This document shows, one piece after another, positions 8,945 to 18,184 of a stretch of DNA of 64,000 nucleotides. The position numbers and the translations under genes are program-made. Origin of the DNA: Nostoc sp. NMS7 (lineage in GTDB: Bacteria; Cyanobacteriota; Cyanobacteriia; Cyanobacteriales; Nostocaceae); the NCBI RefSeq assembly GCF_017115085.1, contig NZ_JABXKJ010000249.1, forward strand, positions 35,375-99,374, written 5' to 3'. Under the pieces are notes generated by a model that was given only the letters and a program-made list of their open reading frames with translations, searched no databases and was not told the DNA's origin. Numbering within the stretch: position 1 is the first letter of the stretch; each line of letters starts with the position of its first letter.

Positions 8945-11491
8945 TCAAAATTTTACGTGGCTGTAGAATATATGTTTAACGCTTTCGGCTGCGATGATAT
9001 AAAATGCGACGATCGCTCCTAATACAAGCACAAAACTCAACGGCAACGGTTGAAATCCGAGCAGGGTTGCCAACGGTGTCCAGGGAATGATGATTGTCAC
9101 TCCAATAGTTGCCAGCGTAGCCATTAACAAATATTTTCCTGGCTTACTGTTGAGAATGGATTGGCGGGTACGAATGACCAGCACAACCAGCGAAGCAGAG
9201 ATTACAGATTCCAAAAACCAACCGGTTCTAAACTGTTGTGGTTGAGCGTGCAGCAGCAACAGCAGCGCCCCAAACGTGAGATAATCAAATACTGAACTCA
9301 GCAAACCAAACACGATCATAAAGTTGCGGATAAACTTGATATCCATCCGCCGAGGTTTGTTAGTTAACTCCTTGTCTACCCGATCTGTAGCGATCGTCAA
9401 TTCCGGGAAATCAGTTAGTAGGTTCGTCAGCAAAATCTGACTGGGCAGCAACGGCAAAAAGGGCAGAACCAGAGAAATTCCCGCCATGCTAAACATATTG
9501 CCAAAATTGGCGCTAGTTGCCATAAATATATATTTTAAAGTGTTGCCAAATGTCACCCGTCCTTCTTTTACGCCTTCGATAAGGACATTTAAATCTTTTG
9601 CCATCAACACAATATCAGCAGCTTCCTTAGCAACATCAACTGCGCTCTCCACTGAGATGCCGACATCGGCAGCATGAAGCGCAGAAGCATCGTTAATGCC
9701 GTCTCCCAGATATCCAACTACATTCCCGGCTTTTTTCAGGGCGATGATGATCCGCTCTTTTTGATTTGGCTCTACCTCGGCAAAGACATTTGTCTGTTGG
9801 ACTTGCTGCATCAAGGCTTCATCACTGAGTTTCTCTAGTTCCGAACCGGTCATTGCCTTTGGTTCAGGCAATCCTACCTGCTGAATAATACTCATAGCAA
9901 CCGCCTTGCTATCTCCGGTAATCATCTTCGGGGTAACTCCCAGCAGTTGCAACTCTTTGAGGGTGTCAGCAATGCCAGCTTTTGGCGGATCGAACAGAGC
10001 AAGGTAGCCGAGAAATGTCATGTTCGTTTCATCATCTTTGCTGAAAGAATCTTGATTAAAATCACGATAAGCCACACCCAAGGTTCTAAATCCCTTACTG
10101 CCCAGATCTTCAGCCTGTTGGTGGAGTTTTTGTCGCTGGTCTACAATGTTGATCGTTTTCCCCTCAGCAGTTTCAACGGTTGAGCAAACATCCAGAATAT
10201 TTTTTAGTGCGCCTTTAGTAATAATTAGATGCGTACTCTCTTTCTTGAATAGAATGCTTAGACGTTTGCGGTTAAAGTCATAAGGCACTTCATCTAGCTT
10301 TTGATAGCTTGAAATATCGAATGTTTTGTATTCACGAATTGCTGTATCGATCGCATTCACATAACCTGACTCAGATGCAGCATTCAAATAAGCGTAAAGT
10401 AGAACGCGATTCGCCTGCGGGGAGTCTACGCCAACGCTTTCTTTTCCGTCTACATCAACCGCAGAGTGAATTTTCACCTCTCCTTCGGTCAGCGTACCCG
10501 TCTTATCGGTGCAAAACACATTCATACTGCCAAAGTTTTCGATCGCGGGTAAGCGCTTGACGATCACCTGCTTTTTCGCCATTTTCTTAGCACCACGAGC
10601 CAGATTAACACTAACGATCGCAGGGAGCAGTTGGGGAGTCAAACCGACAGCCAGCGCCAGAGAAAACATAAAGGATTCCAGCACTGGGCGATGCAGGTAG
10701 ACATTGGCGACAAAAATTAAAACTACCAAAATTAGTGTTACTTCCATGAGAAAGTAGCCAAACTTGCTCAGTCCCCTTTCAAATTCCGTTTCGCTCGGTC
10801 TGAGTTTTAGGCGTTCCGATACTTTGCCGAATTCAGTTTCTTTTCCGGTATGAACAACTACTGATAAAGCCGTTCCACTAATTACATTGGTTCCCATATA
10901 CAGAGAATTGGTGCGTTTGGCCAGTCCAGTTTCTGCAGCCAATACGCCACTTAGCTTATCAACCGGATAGGTTTCTCCTGTTAGTGCTGCTTCATCCACC
11001 GATAAATCTTTCGACTCTAAAACTAGACAGTCGCCCGGAATATTTTTACCTGCACAAAGCAATACAATGTCACCAGGAACAACTTCCTCATTGGGGATTT
11101 CTTGAGATTGACCATCCCGCAAAACAGTTGCTTTAACTTGCACTAATGCTAATAATTTTTCGACGGCGTTTGAGGCTCCTCGCTCTTGCCAAAATCCTAA
11201 TAGCCCACTGATCAGAACGATCGCTAAAATGATCGTGGCATCTGCCGCATCTCGAAGAAAAATCGACAGCACCGCCGCAAAAATCAGAATCAAGATAATC
11301 GGACTCTTGAATTGATTCAGCAACAGCATCCATGCGCTAGATTTGTGTTTTTGTTTGAGGCTGTTTGCGCCATACTCGCTCAGACGTTGTTTGGCATCTT
11401 GACGGCTTAACCCTGCGGTTGTAGAGTGCGTCTGCTGAAGCACCTGATCTGTGGGTAAGCTCCAAAATGTGGAAAGTTGGGGATTCATCAT
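8945..11491 (-). CDS. mgtA: Magnesium-translocating P-type ATPase (MgtA/MgtB type, P3B)
   Basis: 848 residues, close to the usual MgtA length. Visible features: actuator TGE at 171-173; the M4 segment GLTPQLLPAIVSVNLARGA; the phosphorylation motif DKTGTLT with Asp329; MITGDSKAVA; the hinge GDGINDASAL; and a C-terminal block of membrane helices. The run DVGISVESAVDVAKEAADIVLM is typical of this subfamily. These pumps import Mg2+ across the inner membrane using ATP. I see no M-box or other Mg riboswitch in the short (165-bp) spacer upstream. A short fragment of this gene recurs at 19530-19576. Confidence 0.93.
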   Translation of the reverse strand: MMNPQLSTFWSLPTDQVLQQTHSTTAGLSRQDAKQRLSEYGANSLKQKHKSSAWMLLLNQFKSPIILILIFAAVLSIFLRDAADATIILAIVLISGLLGFWQERGASNAVEKLLALVQVKATVLRDGQSQEIPNEEVVPGDIVLLCAGKNIPGDCLVLESKDLSVDEAALTGETYPVDKLSGVLAAETGLAKRTNSLYMGTNVISGTALSVVVHTGKETEFGKVSERLKLRPSETEFERGLSKFGYFLMEVTLILVVLIFVANVYLHRPVLESFMFSLALAVGLTPQLLPAIVSVNLARGAKKMAKKQVIVKRLPAIENFGSMNVFCTDKTGTLTEGEVKIHSAVDVDGKESVGVDSPQANRVLLYAYLNAASESGYVNAIDTAIREYKTFDISSYQKLDEVPYDFNRKRLSILFKKESTHLIITKGALKNILDVCSTVETAEGKTINIVDQRQKLHQQAEDLGSKGFRTLGVAYRDFNQDSFSKDDETNMTFLGYLALFDPPKAGIADTLKELQLLGVTPKMITGDSKAVAMSIIQQVGLPEPKAMTGSELEKLSDEALMQQVQQTNVFAEVEPNQKERIIIALKKAGNVVGYLGDGINDASALHAADVGISVESAVDVAKEAADIVLMAKDLNVLIEGVKEGRVTFGNTLKYIFMATSANFGNMFSMAGISLVLPFLPLLPSQILLTNLLTDFPELTIATDRVDKELTNKPRRMDIKFIRNFMIVFGLLSSVFDYLTFGALLLLLHAQPQQFRTGWFLESVISASLVVLVIRTRQSILNSKPGKYLLMATLATIGVTIIIPWTPLATLLGFQPLPLSFVLVLGAIVAFYIIAAESVKHIFYSHVKF

Positions 11492-11656
11492 TTGGGTTTT
11501 TGGGGTTAGTCAAGCGACAAGGGTTAACCACATTTATCGTAAGCATCTGCAATCTAACCGCAGATGCGATCGCTAAACCTGTGTAATTGATTTTGAGACT
11601 GATTCACTGATTCGTTATAATATTAGACGATAAACTTTGCTAAAGAGGGGAAATGC

Positions 11657-11866
11657 ATGACTAGCCGCGAGCAGCTTATCCAAGAACTTGCAGAGGTTCC
11701 AGATGAATTAATTAAAGTAATCTTAGATTTTTTGCATCGGGTTCAGACAACGCGTAGGCATCATCCTCTAGCGAAATTTGCTGGTATTTTGAGTGATGAT
11801 GAGGCGGCTGATTTACAGGAAGCAATTCAAGCTGATTGTCGTCAGGTTGATTTAAATGAGTGGTGA
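11657..11866 (+). CDS. Probable antitoxin of a PIN-domain toxin-antitoxin pair
   Basis: 69 residues (MTSREQLIQELAEVPDELIK...). It is a small acidic helical protein resembling DUF2281-type antitoxins of cyanobacterial type II systems. A ribosome-binding site (GAGGGG) lies seven bases before the ATG. It overlaps the following PIN gene by 11 bp, the standard translational coupling in such pairs. There is no obvious DNA-binding motif in the short chain. The assignment rests mainly on size and context. Confidence 0.7.
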   Translation: MTSREQLIQELAEVPDELIKVILDFLHRVQTTRRHHPLAKFAGILSDDEAADLQEAIQADCRQVDLNEW

Positions 11867-12245
11867 GATTGCATTAGATACTTCTGTTGCAATACGTTTT
11901 TTGAATGGTGATCCTGATGTTGTTTCAAGGGTGTTGGCGTTACCAGAAATATTTTTGTCGGTGGTAGTAGCGGGAGAGTTACTGTTTGGGGCTGAGAACT
12001 CGACTCGACCGTTGAAAAATCTTCCTCGATATTTCGAGTTTATGGAAGTTTGTACGGTTGTGCCTGTGGAAAAGAGAACGGCAGTTATCTATGCTCAGAC
12101 TCGTTCAGTTTTGAAGCGCAAAGGACGACCAATTCCTATGAATGATGTTTGGATTGCAGCGCATTGTCTGGAACATGGTTGGGTGCTTGTGACCGATGAT
12201 TCAGATTTTGATTATGTGGATGGATTGGTTATAGAGCATTGGTAA
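11856..12245 (+). CDS. PIN-domain ribonuclease toxin (VapC-like)
   Basis: 129 residues. The acidic residues of the PIN active site are present: ALDTSVAIRF (Asp near residue 8), VVAGELLFGA (Glu), PMNDVWIAAHCL (Asp) and LVTDDSDF (Asp). VapC-type toxins cleave RNA, often tRNA, when their antitoxin is degraded. It is coupled to the upstream small gene by an 11-bp overlap. The 3' end lies only ~55 bp before the broken edge of the AAA/TOPRIM pseudogene. Confidence 0.88.
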   Translation: MSGEIALDTSVAIRFLNGDPDVVSRVLALPEIFLSVVVAGELLFGAENSTRPLKNLPRYFEFMEVCTVVPVEKRTAVIYAQTRSVLKRKGRPIPMNDVWIAAHCLEHGWVLVTDDSDFDYVDGLVIEHW

Positions 12246-12299
12246 TGATGGCTATTATGTTTTGCGATCGCCTCTTCCCATCATCTCAATGCGCGATAA

Positions 12300-13718
12300 T
12301 TTAAGTCTGCAATAGAAATAGATGTCAATCTAAGTGATGGCAATACAATAAAGGTAACTATAAAAAGAGGTCGAAATGGCAACATAAACGTCACTATATT
12401 AAATACAGAATCTGCAAAGTCGATAGCATCTCTCTCTGAACCTTTCACTATCTATTCTCCTGGATTAGCTGGAATAGCCAGACATGAAACATATATGTCT
12501 GATGGAGTACTTCTAAGAACTATTGCAAGGGGGGACGCAAACCTCGCATTTCGCAATGTTCTCCTTCGATTATCTGCACAATCCCGAAAAGATAATTGGG
12601 ATTCATTTATTGGTGATCTCCAAGAAATTTTCTCAAACATCTCTATAAAAGTAGATTTTAATGAAAAAACAGATGAATATATTTTGGTGACTATTGATTC
12701 TGGTGCAGGTAAAGATATACCTGTTGAACTCGCTGGTACTGGCATTCTTCAAGCTGTACAAATTCTTGCTTATGTACACTATTTTCATCCATCAGTAATT
12801 ATCTTGGATGAGCCAGATTCTCATCTTCATCCAAATAATCAAAGATTATTATGCCGCCTTCTCCAGTCAGTTTCTGAAGATCGCTCAACACAAGTAATTC
12901 TAACCACACATTCACGTCATGTCGTTGATGCATTAAGTGGGCAGGCGATGTTTTTATGGATAAGATCTGGAACCGCCGAGAGATTTGAGCAAGATCATGA
13001 CCTAGCTGTGCTGCTAGATATTGGTGCATTAGATATCAAAGAGATGGTTTCACATTCCAACTCTAAGCGTTGTATTGTATTAACCGAAGATACTCATAAA
13101 CGCACACTTGAGAAGGTTCTATGGTCGTCAGGTATCCCAGAAAGCGATACATTAGTTCTTGCATACCACGGATGTACTTCTCCACAAAGCCTTCGACCTC
13201 TTATAGATTTGATACGAGCTGGCAACTCTCATGCAACTATCGTTGTACATCGTGATCGTGATTACTTTAATGAGATAGAAGCTGAGGAATGGCAAAAACA
13301 AATTAGGAACTTGAAAGCCAAACCATTTCTTACAAAAGGAGTTAATATTGAGTCACACTTCTTATGCCATCGACATATTGCTAATCTAAATAATATTGCT
13401 GAGATTGATGCCAGTGAACTAATTACTCAAGCAACTAAAGACTCGAAAGACTTATGTATTAAAAAATATGTTAACGGAAGATATGACATTGAAAGGAAAT
13501 CAAGTGGTTATGGAAAACTTGATTTTGGGGAATTAGCTGTTGAAGCACCTAAAATCCTAGATGATGATCCTGAGAGATATCGACATTCTAAGACAATTCT
13601 CAAAAAGGTTCGATCTTTATTTCAAGAGAAGTACAATCGTAACATTAAAATTATTGAGCAATCAGAATTTATCAAGGATCTATCACTAGAAGCGATTGCT
13701 AATTCGCTTCCAATATGA
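12300..13718 (+). pseudogene. 5'-truncated OLD-like gene: AAA ATPase C-terminal half plus TOPRIM-like domain
   Basis: From 12300 the frame encodes recognisable ATPase sequence with no start codon (LSEPFTIYSPGLAGIARHE), continuing into MSDGVLLRTIARGDANLAF. The family's N-terminal ~80 residues, including the Walker A P-loop, are missing. An in-frame TAA sits at 12297. Retained parts are Walker B VIILDEPDSHLHP, the H-loop LTTHSRH, and a C-terminal region with LTED and VVHRDRD acidic motifs like the TOPRIM domain of OLD nucleases. The first ATG (12495) would give 407 residues lacking nucleotide binding. OLD-type genes often act in phage defence. This one looks dead by deletion at the toxin-antitoxin boundary. 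Confidence 0.75.
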
Positions 13719-13834
13719 TGCTAATAAATTTTGCGCTATCCTTTTCAAAGCCTACAACCGCTTCCTAACAGAATAGTAACAGTAATCGCTTTTGATTTGA
13801 TGAAAATTGAACTAGCGATCGCAAAGCAAAATAA

Positions 13835-14233
13835 TTACCAAATAATTGTTATCAACTTTGCAGCAAAAATATTTTGATCGCAAGTTAATAAAGCTACTTG
13901 ATTTCCTTGACTCTCTACAACTAAAGCTGTTGATACAATTTGGCGATCGTGCATTTCATTGATAGAGGTTAGTTCTACACTTTTTTCAATGACATCATAA
14001 TCCAGTGGATGTATAAAAACTCGTTTATCATTCTTAACAACCTTTAACAAGGCATCAACAGAAGGAATCGAAGTTTTACCACGACTAACGATCCATACCG
14101 ACTCCGCCAAGGCGATCGCAGGCAAAATTAATTCACTGGTTGCATCGGAAAGAATAGCTTTTACAATAGGGCTTAAACGAGAATTACCTTCTAAAAACCA
14201 GATTAGAGCATGGGTATCAAGTATATATTTCAT
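13835..14233 (-). CDS. PIN-domain toxin (VapC-like) of a second toxin-antitoxin pair
   Basis: 132 residues. PIN signature residues: YILDTHALIWFLEG (Asp6), LAESVWIV (Glu), MHDRQIVSTAL (Asp) and LLTCDQNI (Asp). It starts 16 bp after the end of the antitoxin-like gene on the same strand. It differs clearly from the PIN toxin at 11856-12245, so the two pairs are not recent duplicates. The annotated start (MKYILDTHALIW) is the standard start of this subfamily. Confidence 0.88.
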   Translation of the reverse strand: MKYILDTHALIWFLEGNSRLSPIVKAILSDATSELILPAIALAESVWIVSRGKTSIPSVDALLKVVKNDKRVFIHPLDYDVIEKSVELTSINEMHDRQIVSTALVVESQGNQVALLTCDQNIFAAKLITIIW

Positions 14234-14249
14234 GTTGATAGATTTATAT

Positions 14250-14477
14250 CTAACTCAGAGCCTCATCAGCATCGCCATGAAACTCAGCATCTTTGAAATC
14301 AGACTCAGTGGATTGCTGAGAACCTGAAAACATACCAAAAGACATAAGTTGACTATCTAAACTGACTGATTTAGAAGTTAAAAAAGTTACAAAAACTTGG
14401 CTTTCAGTAATATTTTGTGGCACTTCAGCTAATTCGATTTTGCCGTTCCTGTATATTCCTTGAATTGTTTGTAACAT
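14250..14477 (-). CDS. Antitoxin-like small protein upstream of PIN toxin
   Basis: 75 residues. The first ~35 (MLQTIQGIYRNGKIELAEVP and following) resemble the short beta-strand N-terminus of DUF104/AF2212-like antitoxins. The C-terminus is acidic (SDFKDAEFHGDADEALS), as expected for a toxin-binding tail. It is the first gene of a two-gene unit with the PIN gene. Identification rests on similarity of this N-terminal pattern plus context. Confidence 0.7.
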   Translation of the reverse strand: MLQTIQGIYRNGKIELAEVPQNITESQVFVTFLTSKSVSLDSQLMSFGMFSGSQQSTESDFKDAEFHGDADEALS

Positions 14478-14753
14478 AATGGGTTGCGTTGAGTAACTTG
14501 AGCGATCGCTAATAAATCACGGCACTAGAACATTTTAGCTAAAATTTGACGGACTCAAAACCTTCAGCGCGATCAGCCTGACGGCATGGCTACGCTTACC
14601 ACCATGCACGAAAAACCTATGCTGTATAGCATTCGCTATCGTCCCAATTACAAGATTGCGATCGCAGCATAAAGCATATAAAAAATCAGAAAGTTGAAAA
14701 ATATCCAGATTGCAGTGTAAATAATTTTAATCAGCGTCAATTTGGTTTCACTA

Positions 14754-14921
14754 TTTGGGTACTTCAAAATGATATTTGGGTACTTCAAAATGATATTTGG
14801 GTACTTCAAAACAATATTTGGGTACTTCAAGACGATATTTGGGTACTTCAAAATGATATTTGGGTACTTCAAAACGATATTTGCGTACTGCAAAACGATA
14901 TTTGGGTACTTCAAAACGAGA
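14754..14921 (+). repeat. Eight-copy 21-bp tandem repeat
   Basis: Eight contiguous units of TTTGGGTACTTCAAAACGAT plus one base, with variation mostly at the AAAAYGATA junction; unit seven has two changes (TTTGCGTACTGC). The unit is 21 bp, so every frame reads a heptapeptide (for example WVLQNDI or FGYFKMI). The WVLQNDI frame has no ATG, GTG or TTG start before its upstream stop. The array ends about six bases before a MITE copy. Confidence 0.92.
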
Positions 14922-14926
14922 CGATT

Positions 14927-15174
14927 GGGGATTTCCAAGAAATAAATTATCCAATCTTGTGGGTTGGGCAGCGTTCGATGGTTCCTGAGCTTGCCTGCCC
15001 TGAGCCCTTCGACAAGTGTTACCCTGAGCTTGTCGAAGGGCTCAGGGTAACACCTGTCAAAGGGTCGAAGGACTGAGCGCTCACGCCGAAGTCTTGCCCG
15101 CCTTTCGTTGCTGGGTGGGCGAGACGCCCACCCCACAATAAATAATTGGATATTTTTTTATTTGTCAGTCCCTT
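14927..15174 (+). mobile_element. MITE family B, copy 1
   Basis: The left end GGGGATTTCCAAGAAATAAA and the right end ATTTGTCAGTCCCTT match the copies at 26696-26964 and, inverted, 42418-42539. The ends are imperfect inverted repeats of each other (GGGA-T...CAA-AAATAA...ATCCAA). Copies 1 and 2 carry an extra ~125-bp payload with a palindrome whose 14-bp arms are GTGTTACCCTGAGC; copy 3 lacks it. The minus strand reads a recurring peptide containing QDWIIY-LEIPN, which databases may list as a protein but which is repeat sequence. Confidence 0.75.
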
Positions 15175-15455
15175 GCAGCAGTGATGACACAATAGGGTTC
15201 GGTTAAGCTGCACAGTCCTTCAAAATCCCCCTTAGTCCACGCCAGGTCCTTCAAGTCGGGAAACCCGCCCAACGGACTGGCTCCTTTTAAAAAGGGGGAA
15301 ATAGAGCCATTTTTAGCCCCCCTTTTGAAGGGGGGTTGGGGGTGGGGTGTTAGGGACTTTTGCAAGAGGTCTAATCTTCAATTCCATTATCCAAAATTTC
15401 AAATCTAAAATTCGGTGAATTCAAACCCTTTCCCCCCTAACCGAAAAGTTGTCTG

Positions 15456-16124
15456 TCAAGTTTTCGGTAGAAAAAGACGATAGGATTCGCTATCCATCAG
15501 AATTCTGTAACCCAGCCACATCAGCACGAAGGGGAAAATCTTGCGAGCATAACGGCTGAGTATCAAAGCAATACCAGGTAGATGTGTCAGACTATAGGAC
15601 ATAAATAGCCAGCACAAAACAATTAAATAGCAAACAGGTATGATTACAGACAGATTTTGGATTGAGCTAGTGGCAAACAGGGGAATATAGATCCCAAGAT
15701 TGTTACCGCCGTTAGAAATTGTAACCGCAGACACGCGATAGGTCTGCGGATCGCGGATTACGTCCCAGAGCGATCGCTTTCTAGAATCAAATCCTCGAAT
15801 TTTAGAGTTTCTTTTTAGATTGGCTGATTTATCTTCGGCTGAGTCATCCTTATTAAGGTTGAGCAAATTATTAATGCCAATCAGTATCGGCAGAATCCCC
15901 AGTAGCCCCGTCCAAGTTGACGGAATCACTAGCCCCAGTAAGAAACCAACCAAACTTACGATCACTAATGCCGTGAACCCTAGAAGCTCACCAACCACAA
16001 CGTGTTGAGGACGAAAAGTACGATTAATCTCACTGAAGAAGGCAGTCAGATAAATATTGTCGTCAAAGGTTGTTGCCACAGCCGTAGCTAGCCCGATCTT
16101 AATTGTTGCAATTAACCAATTCAT
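15456..16124 (-). CDS. CadD-family cadmium resistance transporter
   Basis: 222 residues, the normal length for CadD (PF03596). Hydrophobic segments alternate with a charged central loop (~95-120, NLNKDDSAEDKSANLKRNSK). Typical motifs are TFDDNIYLTAFFSEINR near the N-terminus and VSAVTISNGGNNLGIYIPLFA in the middle. Family members are associated with Cd2+ export or sequestration; the substrate here is not proven. It is transcribed divergently from the substrate-binding-protein gene across a 220-bp spacer. Confidence 0.85.
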   Translation of the reverse strand: MNWLIATIKIGLATAVATTFDDNIYLTAFFSEINRTFRPQHVVVGELLGFTALVIVSLVGFLLGLVIPSTWTGLLGILPILIGINNLLNLNKDDSAEDKSANLKRNSKIRGFDSRKRSLWDVIRDPQTYRVSAVTISNGGNNLGIYIPLFATSSIQNLSVIIPVCYLIVLCWLFMSYSLTHLPGIALILSRYARKIFPFVLMWLGYRILMDSESYRLFLPKT

Positions 16125-16197
16125 TACTATCCCTCACTCAGCACCTATCTGATTACCAAAACTAGCGATCGCTCAACCGTTGTAGAGAATTCCCACA

Positions 16198-16232
16198 ATA
16201 TCGATATGATAATGTGAGTATCCCATATTGGG
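16198..16232. promoter_or_regulatory. Possible operator palindromes between divergent cadD-like and SBP genes
   Basis: A perfect 10-bp palindrome ATATCGATAT (16198-16207) and a second, CCCATATTGGG (16222-16232), lie in the divergent spacer. Their position fits a shared regulator, but no regulator gene is adjacent and such A/T-rich palindromes can occur by chance. Confidence 0.25.
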
Positions 16233-16347
16233 TGTAATTCAGAGCAAATCTGGTAGTTTATACATATCAAGTGGTGCTTTGACTTTATCTTCTATCTGCA
16301 ATTCATCCGGCAATGTCCATCACCTATATGTATCAAAGGAGTAATTT

Positions 16348-17625
16348 ATGATTAGCCGTTTGATTGACCTTCTGCCTAGAGGCACAGGTCAAAACATCTT
16401 ACGGTCGCTCAGATCAGCCACTCGTAGATCGGCTACCTACAGGTTTGCAGTTAGATTTTGCATCGGACTTGTCTCGATTTTGGTTTTGACTCTAGTTTCT
16501 AACGGTCATGTTATTGCGGCTTCTGAATCTAGCAATCAGATATCCTCTCTAATGAATCAGTTCAACCTACCCAAAAACTCAATAATGCAGTTATTGGAAA
16601 CTGTGGGACTATTTATAGGAGGCATAATTTTCTGTATAGTTTTGGATCGCTGGTTTTCTAGCCGTTCGGGTCAATCTAGCAACACGCCCTTAGCCGAGCA
16701 AGCGCGGCGGCTCAAGCAACTCAAAATGGGATATCCAGAGGGGATGACAAATTTAGAAGTTCTCCGTACTCAAGGCTTGCTGGAAACGCGTTTGCGACCT
16801 TATGGGCTGAGTGTCACCTGGACAAGTTTTTTATCAGCATCTTCTCTGATCGAAGCACTTAGCAACGGGACGATTGACTTTTGCGGCGGCGGTGGTACAG
16901 CCAGCATCTTCTCTCAAGCGGCGGATCATGTATTTGTGCGAGTAGCTAAAGAAAAATATACCTCTCCCAAGGGTCAAGCGATTCTGGTACCGGAAAATTC
17001 GCCGATTCAGACGCTTGCCGATCTCAAGGGTAAGAAGATCGCTTTTGACAAAGGCTCAAGCGCACATTATATACTTGTGCGATCGCTGGCAAAAGTCGGA
17101 CTCGATTTTAGCGACATTCAGCCAGTTTATCTAACACAACCGGAGGCGCTGCCCCTATTTCGCCGGGGTGAGGTGGATGCTTGGGTGATTTGGGTTCCCT
17201 ACACAGCAACTCAGGCGCGAAGCGCTTACCCAGGGCGCTCGATTGCCGGACTAGAGAGCATATTTGGTGACAAAGCCTCCGTAGAAGTTCCGACCTATTA
17301 CTACGCGATTCCAGAGTTGGTACGCGACTATCCCGACTTGCTCAAGGTGATTTTAGAAGAGGTGAATGAAGCTGGAACTTGGGCTAAAAGACAGGAATTA
17401 GAAGCTGTTCAACGATTGACAGAACACCATCAAATCGATCCATCGATCGTCGAAACTTTACACAAACATAGTGGCGAACGCGCCATCATCCCCATTGACG
17501 ACCAATCGCTCAATGCCTTGCAGCATCAAGCAAATATATTTAGAGATTTAAATCTGATTCCTGAGCGGGTGAATGTGAAAGATGGAACCTATAGCTTGCA
17601 GACCAAGCAAAATTGGACTTATTAA
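16348..17625 (+). CDS. ABC-type substrate-binding protein, SsuA/TauA-like, membrane-anchored
   Basis: 425 residues, longer than the ~320-340 of typical sulfonate/taurine binding proteins. Residues ~34-60 are one hydrophobic segment and ~85-105 (LLETVGLFIGGIIFCIVLD) a second. The binding domain follows: MGYPEGMTNLEVLRTQGLLE, ALSNGTIDFCGGGGTAS, DLKGKKIAFDKGSSAHY and EVDAWVIWVPYTA. The strong ribosome-binding site AAAGGAG lies ten bases before the ATG. No permease or ATPase gene lies nearby, so the transporter partner must be elsewhere. The ligand is unknown; aliphatic sulfonates are the best guess from the family. Confidence 0.85.
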   Translation: MISRLIDLLPRGTGQNILRSLRSATRRSATYRFAVRFCIGLVSILVLTLVSNGHVIAASESSNQISSLMNQFNLPKNSIMQLLETVGLFIGGIIFCIVLDRWFSSRSGQSSNTPLAEQARRLKQLKMGYPEGMTNLEVLRTQGLLETRLRPYGLSVTWTSFLSASSLIEALSNGTIDFCGGGGTASIFSQAADHVFVRVAKEKYTSPKGQAILVPENSPIQTLADLKGKKIAFDKGSSAHYILVRSLAKVGLDFSDIQPVYLTQPEALPLFRRGEVDAWVIWVPYTATQARSAYPGRSIAGLESIFGDKASVEVPTYYYAIPELVRDYPDLLKVILEEVNEAGTWAKRQELEAVQRLTEHHQIDPSIVETLHKHSGERAIIPIDDQSLNALQHQANIFRDLNLIPERVNVKDGTYSLQTKQNWTY

Positions 17626-18184
17626 TCCGATTTTCTACCTGTATGTTTGGCGGAAAAACGCCATTTAGAAAAACGTGCAGAAATCGAAAGGAATAAAACT
17701 CGTATTATTGCTCCTGGTGGTGGACTTAGCATAAATAGTTGTACTATCAATTTGCTGCGCGTTGATATGCCGTTGGTTCGTCTTTCTAACTGAGATCCAT
17801 GCTTCTTTCCTAGCACTGCCTTTATTGAAGCAATACAAAGTCTTAAGCATACAGCAACAGAAGGCGGCCAGAAAATTTCTGCTTGCTTGTGCATTAACTT
17901 ATTTACGCTCCTCAGCTATAGACCGTCTGTTTGCTTGAATTTTTGAGTAGAAAGTTTGCACTTACTCGATTTTCATAAAAGATATCAGTAGGAATCTGTT
18001 TGCGCCGCACGCGATCGCCGAAGGCGGGGCTTTGCCTTAAACTCATTGGATAAAGCTGAAGCTATAGTTCTTGAACTGAGTAATTGGTGCAAGATATATA
18101 TGAGATAGTTAACCCCAATTTAAGGAGCTGCAAGCAACATTGCTTCTGGCTATCCAGGGAATAATTGGTCTATCTCAGGAGTGA
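17626..18184. other. 560-bp spacer, no gene recognised
   Basis: Short overlapping open frames on the minus strand (17622-17894) show no recognisable domain or ribosome-binding site. A HIP1-bearing GC-rich patch (CGCGATCGCCGAAGGCGGGG) lies near 18010. The rest is A/T-rich and I see no RNA-like fold or strong inverted repeat. Confidence 0.5.

Larger units (their letters stand above)
14478..15455. repeat. Repeat-rich 1-kb spacer
   Basis: This spacer holds a HIP1-containing stretch (14640-14700), an eight-copy 21-bp tandem array (14754-14921), a MITE copy (14927-15174) and G/C-run hairpins of the CCCCCCTTT...AAAGGGGGG family (15225-15350). Long open frames run through the array on both strands because the unit length is divisible by three. 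None has a credible start, domain or non-repeat sequence, so I do not call a gene. Confidence 0.75.

Noticed and set aside
11492..11656. Mg riboswitch (M-box) upstream of mgtA
   Set aside because: The spacer is only 165 bp, shared with a divergent gene, and I could not see the conserved M-box core.
14754..14921. CRISPR array
   Set aside because: Units are contiguous 21-bp repeats with no unique spacers and no cas genes nearby.
14742..14945. Plus-strand frame encoding FGYFKMI heptads
   Set aside because: Same array read on the other strand; TTG start and no sequence outside the repeats.
14648..15136. 162-codon minus-strand frame with repeated PNIVLKY heptads
   Set aside because: It runs through the 21-bp array and MITE copy 1; all its sequence is repeat-derived and it has no domain or clear ribosome-binding site.
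15165..15365. Possible small protein with PPFKRGAKNG-like sequence
   Set aside because: It is translated C-run/G-run hairpin repeats seen in many spacers here.
17622..17894. 90-codon minus-strand frame after the binding-protein gene
   Set aside because: It overlaps the end of that gene, shares space with another short frame and shows no family pattern.
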